A stretch of DNA of 64,000 bases from Cyanidium caldarium (Eukaryota; Rhodophyta; Bangiophyceae; Cyanidiales; Cyanidiaceae), in the NCBI GenBank assembly GCA_026184775.1, contig JANCYW010000014.1, positions 62,001 through 126,000 on the forward strand. The letters run 5' to 3'. The translations under genes and the position numbers were made by a program. The notes below the pieces were generated by a model. The model worked only from the letters and a program-made list of their open reading frames with translations, had not been told where the DNA came from and searched no databases. Shown here piece after piece: positions 21,978 to 31,443 of this stretch; the first letter of the stretch is position 1, and every line of letters begins with the position of its first letter.

Positions 21978-24794
21978 TCACTCGACCATCTGGTGCAGGT
22001 TCACCGCTGACATGCCCGGCCGCCGCGATTGCAATACCAGCGCGCTCCACGGCTGCATCACGTACGTGCTGTCGATTTTGGTGGACACTGGATTTCCGTC
22101 GGCGATATCCGCGGGCGGCGTCAAATTGGTGTCCACCACCCGTACCCACTTGCGGCCGTCGGGCAGCGGCGGCATCGAGACGGTGCGTCGTTCGGCGCCG
22201 GCGTTGAACCCGACCAGCACGTCGTCGCTGCGCTCACCATCCACCAACCGCATCACCAGATAGTTGTACGCTTCGTGCCAGTCGGCGTGCACCCACTGCA
22301 CATCGGTGCGCGTCACAAACTGGTACCGGTTGAGGAAGGCGTGCGAGCGCCGAAAGCGGATCAACAGCCGCACAAACCGCAGCAGACCGCGGTCGTCGCG
22401 CCCGGCCGCCGCCCAGTCAAAGTGGTTCAGCGCATTGTCCTGACACCAGGCGTTGTTGTTGCCGCCGCGGCTGTGGCCATACTCGTCGCCCATCAGGAGC
22501 ATCGGCGTGCCCACCGACAACAAGAGCGCCACGAAAAAGTTGCGCATCTGTTTCTGGCGCAGCCGATACACCTGCTCGTCGCGGGTGCCATCGCCTTCAA
22601 AGCCGCAGTTGTTGCTGTTGTTGTGGCTCTCACCGTCCTGATTGCCCTCGCCGTTGCCCTCGTTGTGTTTCTGGGCGTACGCCACCAGGTCGTACAGCGT
22701 GAAGCCGTCGTGCGCCGTGACAAAGTTGATCGAGTGCCACGGCTGCCGCCCGTTGGCGTACAGATCCTCCGAGCCGCACAGCCGGGTGGCAAAGTCGCCC
22801 ACCAGATGCGGCTCGCCGCCGATAAACCGCCGCACCGTGTCGCGATATCGGCCGTTCCACTCGGCCCAGCAGCCGTAGTGCGGAAAGTGTCCCACCAGGT
22901 ACTGCCCCAGATCCCACGGCTCGGCGATGAGTTTCAGGTGGCGCAGACACGGGTCCAGGCTGAGGCGCTCGATGAGCGGCGGCGCGGCCATCGGTTGGCC
23001 TTCCGTGTCGCGACACAGCGCCGCTGCCAGGTCGAAACGGAAACCGTCCACGCCCATCTCCAGCGCCCAGTACCGGACGCACTCGTGGACGAACTCGGCA
23101 GTGGCCACGTGGTTGGCGTTGAGCGTGTTACCGCAGCCGCTGTAGTTGGCGAATCCGCCCTGCTTGTCGAACAGGTAATACGTGTGCGGCGCCAGCGCCT
23201 TGAAGTGGTAGAAGCGCGGCGGCGGGCCGTCCTCACCAAATTCGGCGGTGTGGTTGAACACCACGTCCACGATCACCTCGATGCCGGCGCGGTGCAGCTC
23301 GCGCACCATCAGCTTGAACTGGCGCACCGCATCGGCCAGCGGCGCGGTGGCGTAGCGCGTCATGGGCGCGAAAAGGGCCACCGGCGAGTAGCCCCAGTAC
23401 TGACAAAGCTGTTCCCCGGTGAGCGGGTTCTTCAGATCCCATTCGTTCTCGTTGAACTCACACGCGGGCATCAGCTCGACGGCGTTGATGCCCAGCGACT
23501 GCAGGTACGGGATCGCGTCGATGACGCCCAGAAAAGTGCCCGCGGAGGGCGAGTCGGTGTTCACGGTGAGGCCGCGCACGTGCATCTCGTAGATGATGAG
23601 GTCTTTGAAGTGGTGCAGCGGCGGCAACACGCCATCCCAGTCGAAATCCAGCTCGCCGATGCCGGGCACGCCACACACCGGCCGATACGGGGCGGCGTCG
23701 TAGTGATACTGGGCGACGGTCGGCGCGTAGAGGCACTTGGCGTACGGGTCCAGCGCCACGTTGGAGCCCCAGCGCGTCGGGGTGCGTCCGATACGCCACG
23801 CATAACCGTAATGCTCTACATTGGGCGCGATCTGGACGTGCCACACCTGGCCGGTGCGGTGCACCAACGGGTCCAGCTCGATGACGATCGGGCGAGAGGT
23901 GTCCACCGTCGGACGGGTCGCACGGGAATCGATACTGGCCACCGTTTCGGAGCGCAGCGGCGACACGTAAGAGTCTTCGCGTCGCAGGGCGCCGTCACGC
24001 ACCGAGGCGCTGTCGCCGTCATCTGCCTCAGCGCTGTCCGCGCGTGGTGTCCCGCTGGTGTCTTCGCCCGACGAGTGCACATCGTCGTAGCGATCGTCGT
24101 CGTCGGTGTCTTCGTGTCCGGATAACGACGGCACCGGCGAACTGACGCTGCGATGCAGTTCATGTCGCGCCGTCATGCCGTACAGCTGCTGCTGCATCGG
24201 ACTCAGCATGGCAACGGGTTTGAGCACCGCTGTGGGTGCGACGACAGGGGCGGCGGTCGTGGTCGGGCCCCGGTGTCCACGACGCATACGCCACGGCAAC
24301 CGTCTAGGCGTCCCATCCACCGACATCGCCACCGGGTACAGCAGCAGCGCCACCGATTCCTCCTCCATGGCGAATATCGCAAAATTGGTGCCTTCGGGCG
24401 TCAGAGTCACCCCGTACGGCAGCGGGTGTCCGCGACGCACCGCCAGTCCCTGCACCAGGCGCTCGTCTCGTCGCGACACGCGCTCCGCCAAACCCTGCGC
24501 CGCGACACCGCCACGCCCGAATTCCGCCCGGCCGGCCCACTGCGCATCCCCGGGCAACAGCGCCGATAGCGATCGAGACGTGACCAGACCGCCCGGTGGC
24601 GCCCACTCTGCCAGCCGCCGCGATATCGACAGCGCCACATTGCCGTGATCATGCCGCGCCCGCTCTCCTTCCAGCCGCCGCTGCCGCTCCAGGCGCCGCA
24701 ACGCTTCGTCGTCCAACTCCAACCCGGGCGGCACCTGCACCAAATCCTCCGCCCACTTGTTGGAAAACGACGCCCGCGAACGCACCCGATGCAT
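21978..24794 (-). CDS. ISA: Isoamylase-type starch debranching enzyme (GH13)
   Basis: This 938-residue protein starts at the ATG at 24794. After a helical N-terminus, a CBM48-like domain begins near residue 120 (YGVTLTPEGTNFAIFA) and is split by an Asp/Ser-rich insertion of about 130 residues (about 168-298) before resuming at VHRTGQVWHVQI. The GH13 barrel follows: DVVFNHTAE (510-518), DGFRFDLA with the nucleophile Asp588, LIAEPWD with Glu625, and TAHDGF with Asp696. The family marker YWGYSP (466-471) is present. Isoamylases cut alpha-1,6 branches and help shape semi-crystalline starch. I see no plastid transit peptide, in line with cytosolic floridean starch in red algae. Usual length is about 750-800; the insertion explains the excess. 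It is divergent from 6PGDH. Confidence 0.94.
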   Translation of the reverse strand: MHRVRSRASFSNKWAEDLVQVPPGLELDDEALRRLERQRRLEGERARHDHGNVALSISRRLAEWAPPGGLVTSRSLSALLPGDAQWAGRAEFGRGGVAAQGLAERVSRRDERLVQGLAVRRGHPLPYGVTLTPEGTNFAIFAMEEESVALLLYPVAMSVDGTPRRLPWRMRRGHRGPTTTAAPVVAPTAVLKPVAMLSPMQQQLYGMTARHELHRSVSSPVPSLSGHEDTDDDDRYDDVHSSGEDTSGTPRADSAEADDGDSASVRDGALRREDSYVSPLRSETVASIDSRATRPTVDTSRPIVIELDPLVHRTGQVWHVQIAPNVEHYGYAWRIGRTPTRWGSNVALDPYAKCLYAPTVAQYHYDAAPYRPVCGVPGIGELDFDWDGVLPPLHHFKDLIIYEMHVRGLTVNTDSPSAGTFLGVIDAIPYLQSLGINAVELMPACEFNENEWDLKNPLTGEQLCQYWGYSPVALFAPMTRYATAPLADAVRQFKLMVRELHRAGIEVIVDVVFNHTAEFGEDGPPPRFYHFKALAPHTYYLFDKQGGFANYSGCGNTLNANHVATAEFVHECVRYWALEMGVDGFRFDLAAALCRDTEGQPMAAPPLIERLSLDPCLRHLKLIAEPWDLGQYLVGHFPHYGCWAEWNGRYRDTVRRFIGGEPHLVGDFATRLCGSEDLYANGRQPWHSINFVTAHDGFTLYDLVAYAQKHNEGNGEGNQDGESHNNSNNCGFEGDGTRDEQVYRLRQKQMRNFFVALLLSVGTPMLLMGDEYGHSRGGNNNAWCQDNALNHFDWAAAGRDDRGLLRFVRLLIRFRRSHAFLNRYQFVTRTDVQWVHADWHEAYNYLVMRLVDGERSDDVLVGFNAGAERRTVSMPPLPDGRKWVRVVDTNLTPPADIADGNPVSTKIDSTYVMQPWSALVLQSRRPGMSAVNLHQMVE

Positions 24795-25438
24795 GACAAG
24801 GAATGGAGTAGATCATACAAAAAACACCACACGGCAACGGAAATGAAGCGGTCGCGCACCGGCCGACGGGCGGTCAATGCGGTGAGAGGTGATCTCGGGA
24901 GGTGCGCCCACCAGCGGCCCCTGCTCTCCACGCCCACTCGTCGTCGCACGACAGCCTGCTCACCCACCACCAACACCACGACCACGCCACCCTGTCGATC
25001 GACTCAGTCTCCCTCCCCTGAAGCCTCACCCGGAGCGACGGTATCGCGACGGTCAACCCACGCGAGTGCACCGCAGCACGCGTGGGCAACCCGCGTCGTC
25101 CGCGCGATCCACCCGCGCGTCTCCGATTCGCGCGCGCTCCCGTCCGGGTGCGTGTGTGCGTGTGTGTGTGCGCGCGCCGATTCGTCGCGACGAACGGCCG
25201 TGGCGATCGGCGCGCGCGCGCGCGACGGACGGGGGTTCTGGATCGGGTCGCCGGGGCGCATCGCGGTGGCCGTCGGTCGTGTGGCTGCGGGTGTTGCAGC
25301 GTATTCCTGTCCGCCACCACGGTACGGGCGCCGGTCGGGTCGGCACTTGATTGAGTGGGTGGGGATAGACGCGGCACCGTGTTTGCTGGGGAACGCATCG
25401 CGGTGTGGAGCGTGGGTGTGCGACGAGAGGCGGCGGCC
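24795..25438. other. Divergent promoter region ISA / 6PGDH with alternating GT/CG tracts
   Basis: These 644 bases separate the start codons of isoamylase and 6-phosphogluconate dehydrogenase. I see no gene. Two purine-pyrimidine alternating tracts stand out: a 30-bp GT/GC tract at 25148-25177 and a CG tract at 25210-25222. Both are candidates for Z-DNA or for promoter-linked nucleosome exclusion. Confidence 0.5.
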
Positions 25439-26935
25439 ATGGCTTCGGGGGCGGATCATCGTGCGGCCGCCGTGGTGGCCGACATCGGTCTCATCGGTCT
25501 GGCGGTTATGGGACAGAATCTGGTGCTGAATATGGCAGATCACGGGTACACGGTGGCGGTGTACAACCGGACGGTGTCGCGGGTGGACCGTTTCGTGGCC
25601 GACGAGGCGGCTGGGAACGCGCGGGTCATCGGCACGCACTCGGTGGCGGAGCTTTGTGAGCGTCTGCGCCGGCCGCGCAAGGTGATGTTGCTGGTCAAGG
25701 CGGGTGCACCGGTGGACGCGTTCATCGAGCAATTGCGTCCGCACCTGGAGCCGGGCGATATCATCGTCGACGGCGGCAATTCTCATTTTCGGGACAGCTC
25801 GCGGCGCATGAAAGAGTGTGCGGAGCAGGGCCGGCTGCTGTTTGTGGGATGTGGCGTGTCCGGCGGCGAGGAGGGCGCGCGCCACGGACCGTCGTTGATG
25901 CCGGGCGGCAACCCGGAGGCGTGGCCAGCGTTGCGCCCCATCCTGCAAGCGATCGCCGCGCACACCGACGGCGAGCCGTGCTGTGAATGGGTGGGCGAGG
26001 GCGGCGCTGGTCACTTTGTGAAGATGGTGCACAACGGCATCGAGTACGGGGATATGCAGCTGATCAGCGAGGCATTCGATATTCTGCATCGCGGGCTCGG
26101 CCTGTCGATCGATGAGTGCAGCGTGGTGTTCGCCCGGTGGAACAGCGGCGAGCTGGACTCGTACCTGATCGAGATCACCGCCAACATCCTCCAGTACGTG
26201 GACAAGGAGACCGGTCGGCCGATGCTGGAGCTCATTCAAGACCGCGCCCAACAGAAGGGCACCGGTCGGTGGACCGTGGAGTCGTCGCTGGACCACAGCG
26301 TGCCGGTCACCCTGATCGCCGAGGCGGTGTTCGCGCGCATGCTGTCCTCGATGAAGGAGGAGCGGCTGCGCGCCAGCAAGATGTTGCGCGGACCGGAGCA
26401 GGTGCCGTTGCCCGACGGCCACGAGCGGGAGACGCTGATCGAGAGCGTCCGGCAAGCGCTGTACGCCAGCAAGATCGTGTCGTACGCGCAAGGCTACATG
26501 TTAATGCGGGAAGCGGCGCGCGCCGAGAGCTGGAACCTCAACTACGGCGGTATCGCGTTGATGTGGCGCGGCGGCTGCATTATTCGCAGCCGCTTTCTAG
26601 GCAAAATACGCGATGCCTTCCGCGCCGATCCGGAGCTGGAGAATCTGTTGCTCAACCGCTTCTTCGCCGAGGCGGTACACGCCGCGCAATCGCACTGGCG
26701 CTCGGTGGTGGCGTTTGCGGTCGGCCACGGCATCCCGTGTCCGGCATTCAGCACCGCGTTGGCGTTTTACGACGGGTACCGGTCGGAGCGCTTGCCGGCC
26801 TATCTGTTACAAGCGCAACGCGACTACTTTGGCGCGCACACCTACGAGCGTGTGGATCGCCCGGCCGGTCAGTACTTTCACACCAACTGGACGGGCACCG
26901 GCGGCCAAGTCACCTCGAACGCCTATCAAGCTTGA
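25439..26935 (+). CDS. GND1: 6-phosphogluconate dehydrogenase, decarboxylating
   Basis: This 498-residue protein starts at the ATG at 25439 in a GCCATGG context; length agrees with the family (about 470-490). It oxidises 6-phosphogluconate to ribulose 5-phosphate with NADP in the oxidative pentose phosphate pathway. Marks are the Rossmann loop IGLIGLAVMGQNL (about 16-28), YNRTVSRVD with the cofactor-binding Asn-Arg-Thr, DGGNSHFRDS, GVSGGEEGARHGPSLMPGG, and the catalytic lysine in GGAGHFVKMVHNGIEYGDMQ. Later marks are the helical dimer domain (KGTGRWT) and the tail YFHTNWTGTGG. No clear transit peptide is present, so a cytosolic form is likely. It is convergent with the MRG15-like gene, with a GAG microsatellite just after the stop. 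Confidence 0.96.
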   Translation: MASGADHRAAAVVADIGLIGLAVMGQNLVLNMADHGYTVAVYNRTVSRVDRFVADEAAGNARVIGTHSVAELCERLRRPRKVMLLVKAGAPVDAFIEQLRPHLEPGDIIVDGGNSHFRDSSRRMKECAEQGRLLFVGCGVSGGEEGARHGPSLMPGGNPEAWPALRPILQAIAAHTDGEPCCEWVGEGGAGHFVKMVHNGIEYGDMQLISEAFDILHRGLGLSIDECSVVFARWNSGELDSYLIEITANILQYVDKETGRPMLELIQDRAQQKGTGRWTVESSLDHSVPVTLIAEAVFARMLSSMKEERLRASKMLRGPEQVPLPDGHERETLIESVRQALYASKIVSYAQGYMLMREAARAESWNLNYGGIALMWRGGCIIRSRFLGKIRDAFRADPELENLLLNRFFAEAVHAAQSHWRSVVAFAVGHGIPCPAFSTALAFYDGYRSERLPAYLLQAQRDYFGAHTYERVDRPAGQYFHTNWTGTGGQVTSNAYQA

Positions 26936-26940
26936 AGGGT

Positions 26941-26965
26941 GAGGAGGAGGAGGAGGAGGAGGAGG
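26941..26965 (+). repeat. (GAG)n microsatellite in the 6PGDH 3' region
   Basis: About eight GAG units start five bases after the 6PGDH stop, in the 116-bp tail-to-tail gap with the MRG15-like gene. Confidence 0.9.
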
Positions 26966-27051
26966 CCGGTGGACTGCGGCGCGTCCCGCCCTCCAAACCC
27001 TCCACAACACCCGCGCGGGGAGGTGCCTTCGGCAGGGGCGCGCGCGTGCGT

Positions 27052-28014
27052 TCACTCGATCGTTTCCGTAGCTGCCGGATGTCGCATGGCGCCGGAAAAG
27101 AACAGGTGCATGTGACGGATGAGAAACTTGCATAAATCAGCGAACAGTTGCGACACCTTTTGCAGCATGTCGCGCCCCATGGGCGTGTGCTCCAGGAACC
27201 ACGGCAGCTTCACCAGCAGCCGCAACAGATGCTCGCCACCGTACACTTGGCTGGGCGCCCGTTGGCGCTGCTCCACCTCCTGTTGGTACTGCAGACGCTC
27301 GTTTTGATACAGTAGCACGCGTCCAAGCGCAGCGTCAAAGTACGATTGCAGGCCTTGGGCGAACTCGCGTCCCAGACGATCCAGGCTGCGGGTGCGCGCA
27401 CTCGACTGCACCCAGCTGTTCAGGATCTGGGCGACGTTGGGCTCGCGCGGCAGTGACAACAGCTGTTGCCGCTCGGAGATGGTGTCAAAGTCGTCCAACA
27501 CCCGTTGTTTCAACTCCATCGGCAGGTCGAAGGCGGTGGCCGGATCCCACGCCTCCAGTGCGGGCACCGCGGCCGCCACGCCCTCCGCCCAGTTCACCGC
27601 AGCGGTACCGCGTCGCCCACCGCCGCTGTCGCCACCCGCTTTACCGTTCTGGCCGGAGGCACCGGTTCGCCGGGGGGTGCGGCGCGCACCCAGCCCGCCG
27701 CCGTTGCTCCCGTCACCCTCGTCCACGTCCACCGGCTCCTCCTGCAAACGCTCCTTGCACTCGCGGAACAGTCGCTTGGCCAGTGCCATGTTCTCTGCGC
27801 TCCGCTCCAGCACGCTCGACTCGTCCACCACCGCGTCCCACGACGCGTTCCACCCCACAAAGTGCACCCGGTACGCGCGCCGCTGCCCACCGCTCACCGG
27901 CACCACCTCCAAGATGCGCGCATCGTACAGCAGTGGGCCATCGTACACCAGCACCGTAGCGCCCACTGCATGGGATGGTGCGGTAGAAGATGGCGTCTCC
28001 TGACTCGTCTCCAT
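27052..28014 (-). CDS. MRG15: MRG15/Eaf3-like chromatin protein (chromo barrel + MRG domain)
   Basis: This 320-residue protein starts at the ATG at 28014. Residues about 12-90 form a chromo-barrel (ATVLVYDGPLLYDARILEV ... YRVHFVGWNASWDAVVDES), the module that reads methylated H3K36. An Arg/Gly/Ser-rich linker follows. Residues about 140-310 are the MRG domain: LPMELKQRVLDDFDTISE, then LYQNERLQYQ and YGGEHLLRLLVKLPWFLEHT, with the usual end helix ADLCKFLIRHMHLFF. MRG15 proteins belong to NuA4/TIP60-type acetyltransferase and Rpd3S/Sin3 deacetylase complexes in the nucleus. Length equals human MRG15 (323). It shares a 161-bp divergent region with RimM. ARP6 at 42-43 kb is another chromatin-complex gene in the window. 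Confidence 0.94.
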   Translation of the reverse strand: METSQETPSSTAPSHAVGATVLVYDGPLLYDARILEVVPVSGGQRRAYRVHFVGWNASWDAVVDESSVLERSAENMALAKRLFRECKERLQEEPVDVDEGDGSNGGGLGARRTPRRTGASGQNGKAGGDSGGGRRGTAAVNWAEGVAAAVPALEAWDPATAFDLPMELKQRVLDDFDTISERQQLLSLPREPNVAQILNSWVQSSARTRSLDRLGREFAQGLQSYFDAALGRVLLYQNERLQYQQEVEQRQRAPSQVYGGEHLLRLLVKLPWFLEHTPMGRDMLQKVSQLFADLCKFLIRHMHLFFSGAMRHPAATETIE

Positions 28015-28175
28015 GAGACCGAGGCGCTTGCCACGTCGCGCACACGACGTGAACACGACACCGCCAGCGCCAGAGGCGCTGCACCTCCGCGGGCGTTTCG
28101 CGGCGCGTCGGGTGCACGCGACCGACGCTGACCGCCGGCGGGGGCAGTGGCCAGCCACCCTCACCGCCCTGAGAC

Positions 28176-29210
28176 ATGTTTCTGGTCACACCGTGGGGTC
28201 TACAAACGGATACATTCAGAGGACACCCTTCTGCTCTCGTTCGAAATAGGACGAGCTCACGCTCGCCCCGTCGTTGGAGGTGCCGCCCCAACTCCCCATG
28301 GCTCGCTCGGTTGTGCGCCTGTCACGCCCCACCGCCAGCGGCACCTGCCGCACCCTCGGCCGCCTCTCCTCCCAAACGAAGACGCAGGAGACGAGTATCG
28401 CCGCCGTCTCCTCGCGGCTGGGAGATGGACGATGAGGAGATCGAGGCGGCGGCGCGTCCATCGCAGTACGACCCGTTCCACTTTGGCTTTGTGGAGATCG
28501 GCACGCTGCTCGGGGCGCACGGCGTACGTGGCGAGTGCAAACTGCGCCTCAGCACCGACTACCCGCAAGAGCGACTCCCGAGCGGGCGAGTGACCCGCCA
28601 CTTGCGTCGTGTCGGCCGGGTGTACCCGCGGCCGGTGCAGGTGTGCCACGGCCGGCCGGCATCCCAGCCGGGTCAGTGGATATTCCGATTGGACGGGGTG
28701 CAGACGCGCGAAGAGGCGGCGGCGTTGCGCGGCGCCACGCTGTATATACGAGCCGACGAGCGATACGAAGAGGTGTCTGCTGGTGAGATGGAGTACACCG
28801 TCGCCGACTGGATCGACCGCGAGGTGGTGCTGCGGGACGATCTGGATCAGCTGCCCGACGAGCAGGGCGATGTCGCAGCGGCCATCCGGCAGCTGTCCAT
28901 CGGGCGAGTGGTGGGCGTGGTGCTGCGGGAGGAGATGGGCGGTGCGCACGACTTGCTGGATGTGCTGCTGTATCGCGGCAAGAAACAGTTATACGTCCCG
29001 TTCGTGCGCGAATTGGTACAGGAGCTGCCGGATAGGGTGTGCGGCGGCGGACCGGTAGAGCCAGGCGAGACGCCGCCCCCAGGCGCGCCAGTGGTGCGGT
29101 CGATGGTGTTGTCGCCGCCGTCTGGTCTGCTGGAGTTGGCCAGACGACCGCGTCGCTACCGCCCGCCGCGCATCCGCGGTCTGCTCCTTCCGGCGAAAGA
29201 GGGTGGGTGA
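28176..29210 (+). CDS. rimM: RimM-like 30S ribosome maturation factor, probably plastid-targeted
   Basis: This 344-residue protein starts at the ATG at 28176. Residues about 104-200 are the RimM N-terminal barrel (EIGTLLGAHGVRGECKLR; FRLDGVQTREEAAALRGATL) and residues about 205-275 the PRC-like barrel (IGRVVGVVLREEMGGAHDLL; KKQLYVPFVRELVQEL). RimM helps the 30S head mature, mainly with uS19. The first 90 residues are Arg/Ser/Pro-rich and open with MFLVTPWG, so a plastid transit peptide is likely. Another ATG at 28298 lies in a good context (CCCCATGG) but in a different frame that soon stops; an internal ATG at 28422 would give a form without targeting. So the start is not certain. Bacterial RimM is about 170-180 residues. 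It is convergent with GluRS, 40 bp apart. Confidence 0.87.
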   Translation: MFLVTPWGLQTDTFRGHPSALVRNRTSSRSPRRWRCRPNSPWLARLCACHAPPPAAPAAPSAASPPKRRRRRRVSPPSPRGWEMDDEEIEAAARPSQYDPFHFGFVEIGTLLGAHGVRGECKLRLSTDYPQERLPSGRVTRHLRRVGRVYPRPVQVCHGRPASQPGQWIFRLDGVQTREEAAALRGATLYIRADERYEEVSAGEMEYTVADWIDREVVLRDDLDQLPDEQGDVAAAIRQLSIGRVVGVVLREEMGGAHDLLDVLLYRGKKQLYVPFVRELVQELPDRVCGGGPVEPGETPPPGAPVVRSMVLSPPSGLLELARRPRRYRPPRIRGLLLPAKEGG

Positions 29211-29250
29211 AGCTTCGGTACGGCGTCTCGCTTTATAGGTATTCCTGCGT

Positions 29251-31260
29251 TCAGCTGGTGGCTTGCGGAGAGCGAGCCGTCATGGCATCGGTTGCAGTGG
29301 CCTGGCGCGATGCGGCCAGCGTCTGTCGCAGCACTTGCATGCGCTGTGGCATCAGCACCGCGCTAGGTGCCACGCCCCGATCCGCCAAATAGAGCATACG
29401 CACGATACTGCCCACGTCCGGGCCGCTCATGCGTCCGGTCACTGCCAGACGCAACGGGTGAAACAGTTTCTTGCCTTTGCGCTTCAGCCTCTTGCCGAGG
29501 GCGTTCACCCACGTTTTCCAGGCGGTGGCGTGCAGCTCGGCGGCCTCGTCGTCGTCGTCCTCAAACGCGTGCTCCGCGTCGTCGTCGGGCGACAACGCAC
29601 TGCCACTGCCCAACGGCAGCTGCTGCGCATCGTACGCCGCCAGCACTTCGCGCGCGACCGTGTAAAAGCCGCCCTCGTCGGTGAGCAGCTCGTCGGCGTC
29701 GCCGCTGGTCAGTGTCTCCGCCAGCGGATACTCCAGCAGCTGTCGCAGCAGGGGCACGCTGTCGTTGGCCAACTCCAACGAGCCGCGCAACAGCTCGCTG
29801 GTGTGCGCCAGGAACGCCCGCGACCGCCGCGGATCCACTACCATCACCTCCTCCGACGGAGCGGTGGCATCGGCTGGCGCGGCGCCGCTGGGCAACCCCG
29901 CCACCAGCCCGGCCTGCGCCCACAGCGGCATCAGCGTGGCGCGCAATCGCTCCGGCGACATGGCTCGCAAATGCAGCCCGTTCATCCACCGCAGTTTGGT
30001 CACATCGAACACCGCCGCCGATTTGGTGACGCGCTCCAGCTCGAACGCCTCCACCAGCTCGGGCACCGCGAACAGTTCGCGCTCGGTGCCATCGTTCCAA
30101 CCGAGCAGCGCCAGGTAATTGGCCATCGCCTCGGGCAGATAGCCCATCTGGGCGAACTGGTCGATCGAGGTGGCGCCGTGTCGCTTGCTCAACTTCTGCC
30201 GATCCTCACCCAGAATGAGCGACACGTGCGCGTATCGTGGTCGGGCGTACCCCAACGCGTCCAGGATGAGCGCCTGGCGCAGCGTGTTGGTCAGGTGCTC
30301 CTCGGCGCGGATCACCGTAGTGATGCCCATCAGCGCATCGTCGACGGCCACGCAAAAGTTGTAGACCGGTACGCCGGTGGAGCGCATGATGATGAAATCG
30401 CCGACGGTGGCATTGGCGTCCCACGACACCGGCCCGCGCACCACATCGTCGATGGTGATGACGGCCCGCTCGGGCACCCGGAAGCGCAAGGTGTACGGGC
30501 AGCCGTCGCGCATGCGCTGGTGCACCAGCGCCGGATCGGCATCGCGCCATGTGCCGTCGTACTGTGGCGGGCGGCCGGCGGCCTCGGCTTCGCGTCGCTT
30601 GCGCTCCAGCTCCTCCTCGGTGCAGAAACAGGGATATGCGGCGCCCATGTCCACCAGACGTTTCACCGCCGACTGGTACAAGGCACCGCGCTCCGACTGG
30701 CGGTACGGTCCGTGCTCACCGGTGCTGGGCGCCGCGTCACTGCGGCTACCTGAGGCATCCGCAGCGGAGGATATCAACTGCGGCCCCTCGTCCCAGTCGA
30801 GGCCGAGCCAGTGCAAGTCGCGCAACATCGCCTGCTCCGACTCGACGGTGGAGCGCGCCACGTCGGTGTCCTCGATGCGCAAAATAAACTTGCCGCCGTG
30901 GTGGCGAGCGAAGAGCCAGTTGAAGAGGGCAGTGCGGGCGCCGCCCACGTGCAGGTGCCCGGTGGGCGACGGGGCGAAGCGCACCCGCTCCGGGCGACGG
31001 GAACGGGGCGACGCACTGGTGTCGTCGGCACTGACGCTGGCATGCAAGTGGCGGTGCAGAGGAACGATGATTGGGCAGGGACGATGCCGTCCGAACGTGC
31101 GCGACGGAAGGGCCGTGTCGGGACGCGGACACCACACCGGCTGGGAGGAGAACGGCCGCCAGAGCGATTGCGGCGTCGACCGGAGACGGGAGAGAATGGG
31201 TAACGGGACGCGCCCTAGAAACATAGCGCGAGGTCGCGGAGGCGCCTTCGAAGATCCCAT
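29251..31260 (-). CDS. gltX: Organellar (bacterial-type) glutamyl-tRNA synthetase
   Basis: This is a 669-residue protein if started at the ATG at 31260, which has G at -3 and +4. An ATG 36 bases later gives MFLGRVPLPILSRLRST, an organellar presequence with the red-algal phenylalanine. The catalytic domain begins near residue 90: RFAPSPTGHLHVGGARTALF holds the HIGH-type motif, LRIEDTD follows, and KLSKRHGA is the KMSKS loop. EEHLTNTLRQ and YLALLGWND are also typical. The enzyme charges tRNA-Glu in plastid and probably mitochondrion; in plastids Glu-tRNA also feeds tetrapyrrole synthesis. The anticodon-binding part has an Asp/Glu-rich insertion (AEHAFEDDDDEAAEL). Bacterial GluRS is about 480 residues; the excess is the presequence, a loop at about 145-160 and the acidic insertion. 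Confidence 0.94.
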   Translation of the reverse strand: MGSSKAPPRPRAMFLGRVPLPILSRLRSTPQSLWRPFSSQPVWCPRPDTALPSRTFGRHRPCPIIVPLHRHLHASVSADDTSASPRSRRPERVRFAPSPTGHLHVGGARTALFNWLFARHHGGKFILRIEDTDVARSTVESEQAMLRDLHWLGLDWDEGPQLISSAADASGSRSDAAPSTGEHGPYRQSERGALYQSAVKRLVDMGAAYPCFCTEEELERKRREAEAAGRPPQYDGTWRDADPALVHQRMRDGCPYTLRFRVPERAVITIDDVVRGPVSWDANATVGDFIIMRSTGVPVYNFCVAVDDALMGITTVIRAEEHLTNTLRQALILDALGYARPRYAHVSLILGEDRQKLSKRHGATSIDQFAQMGYLPEAMANYLALLGWNDGTERELFAVPELVEAFELERVTKSAAVFDVTKLRWMNGLHLRAMSPERLRATLMPLWAQAGLVAGLPSGAAPADATAPSEEVMVVDPRRSRAFLAHTSELLRGSLELANDSVPLLRQLLEYPLAETLTSGDADELLTDEGGFYTVAREVLAAYDAQQLPLGSGSALSPDDDAEHAFEDDDDEAAELHATAWKTWVNALGKRLKRKGKKLFHPLRLAVTGRMSGPDVGSIVRMLYLADRGVAPSAVLMPQRMQVLRQTLAASRQATATDAMTARSPQATS

Positions 31261-31443
31261 CACGAGGTGGGCACGCTGTCGACGAGATTGCGGTCCCCCT
31301 TGCGGTGTGCACCTCCGAGAGGCGCGCGTCGGCCGCTCGGAACGGCCATCGACGCGAGAGCCACATTTCACACGGGAATCGGCTCTCTGCGGTTCGGTGG
31401 TGTGTGCAACCCACGCGAGCGCGCACCGGGCATATTCCACGTT

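Noticed and set aside
22029-24125. A 698-codon plus-strand open frame opposite isoamylase
   Set aside because: Its His/Arg/Val-rich sequence has no family resemblance, and the opposite strand has every GH13 catalytic motif.
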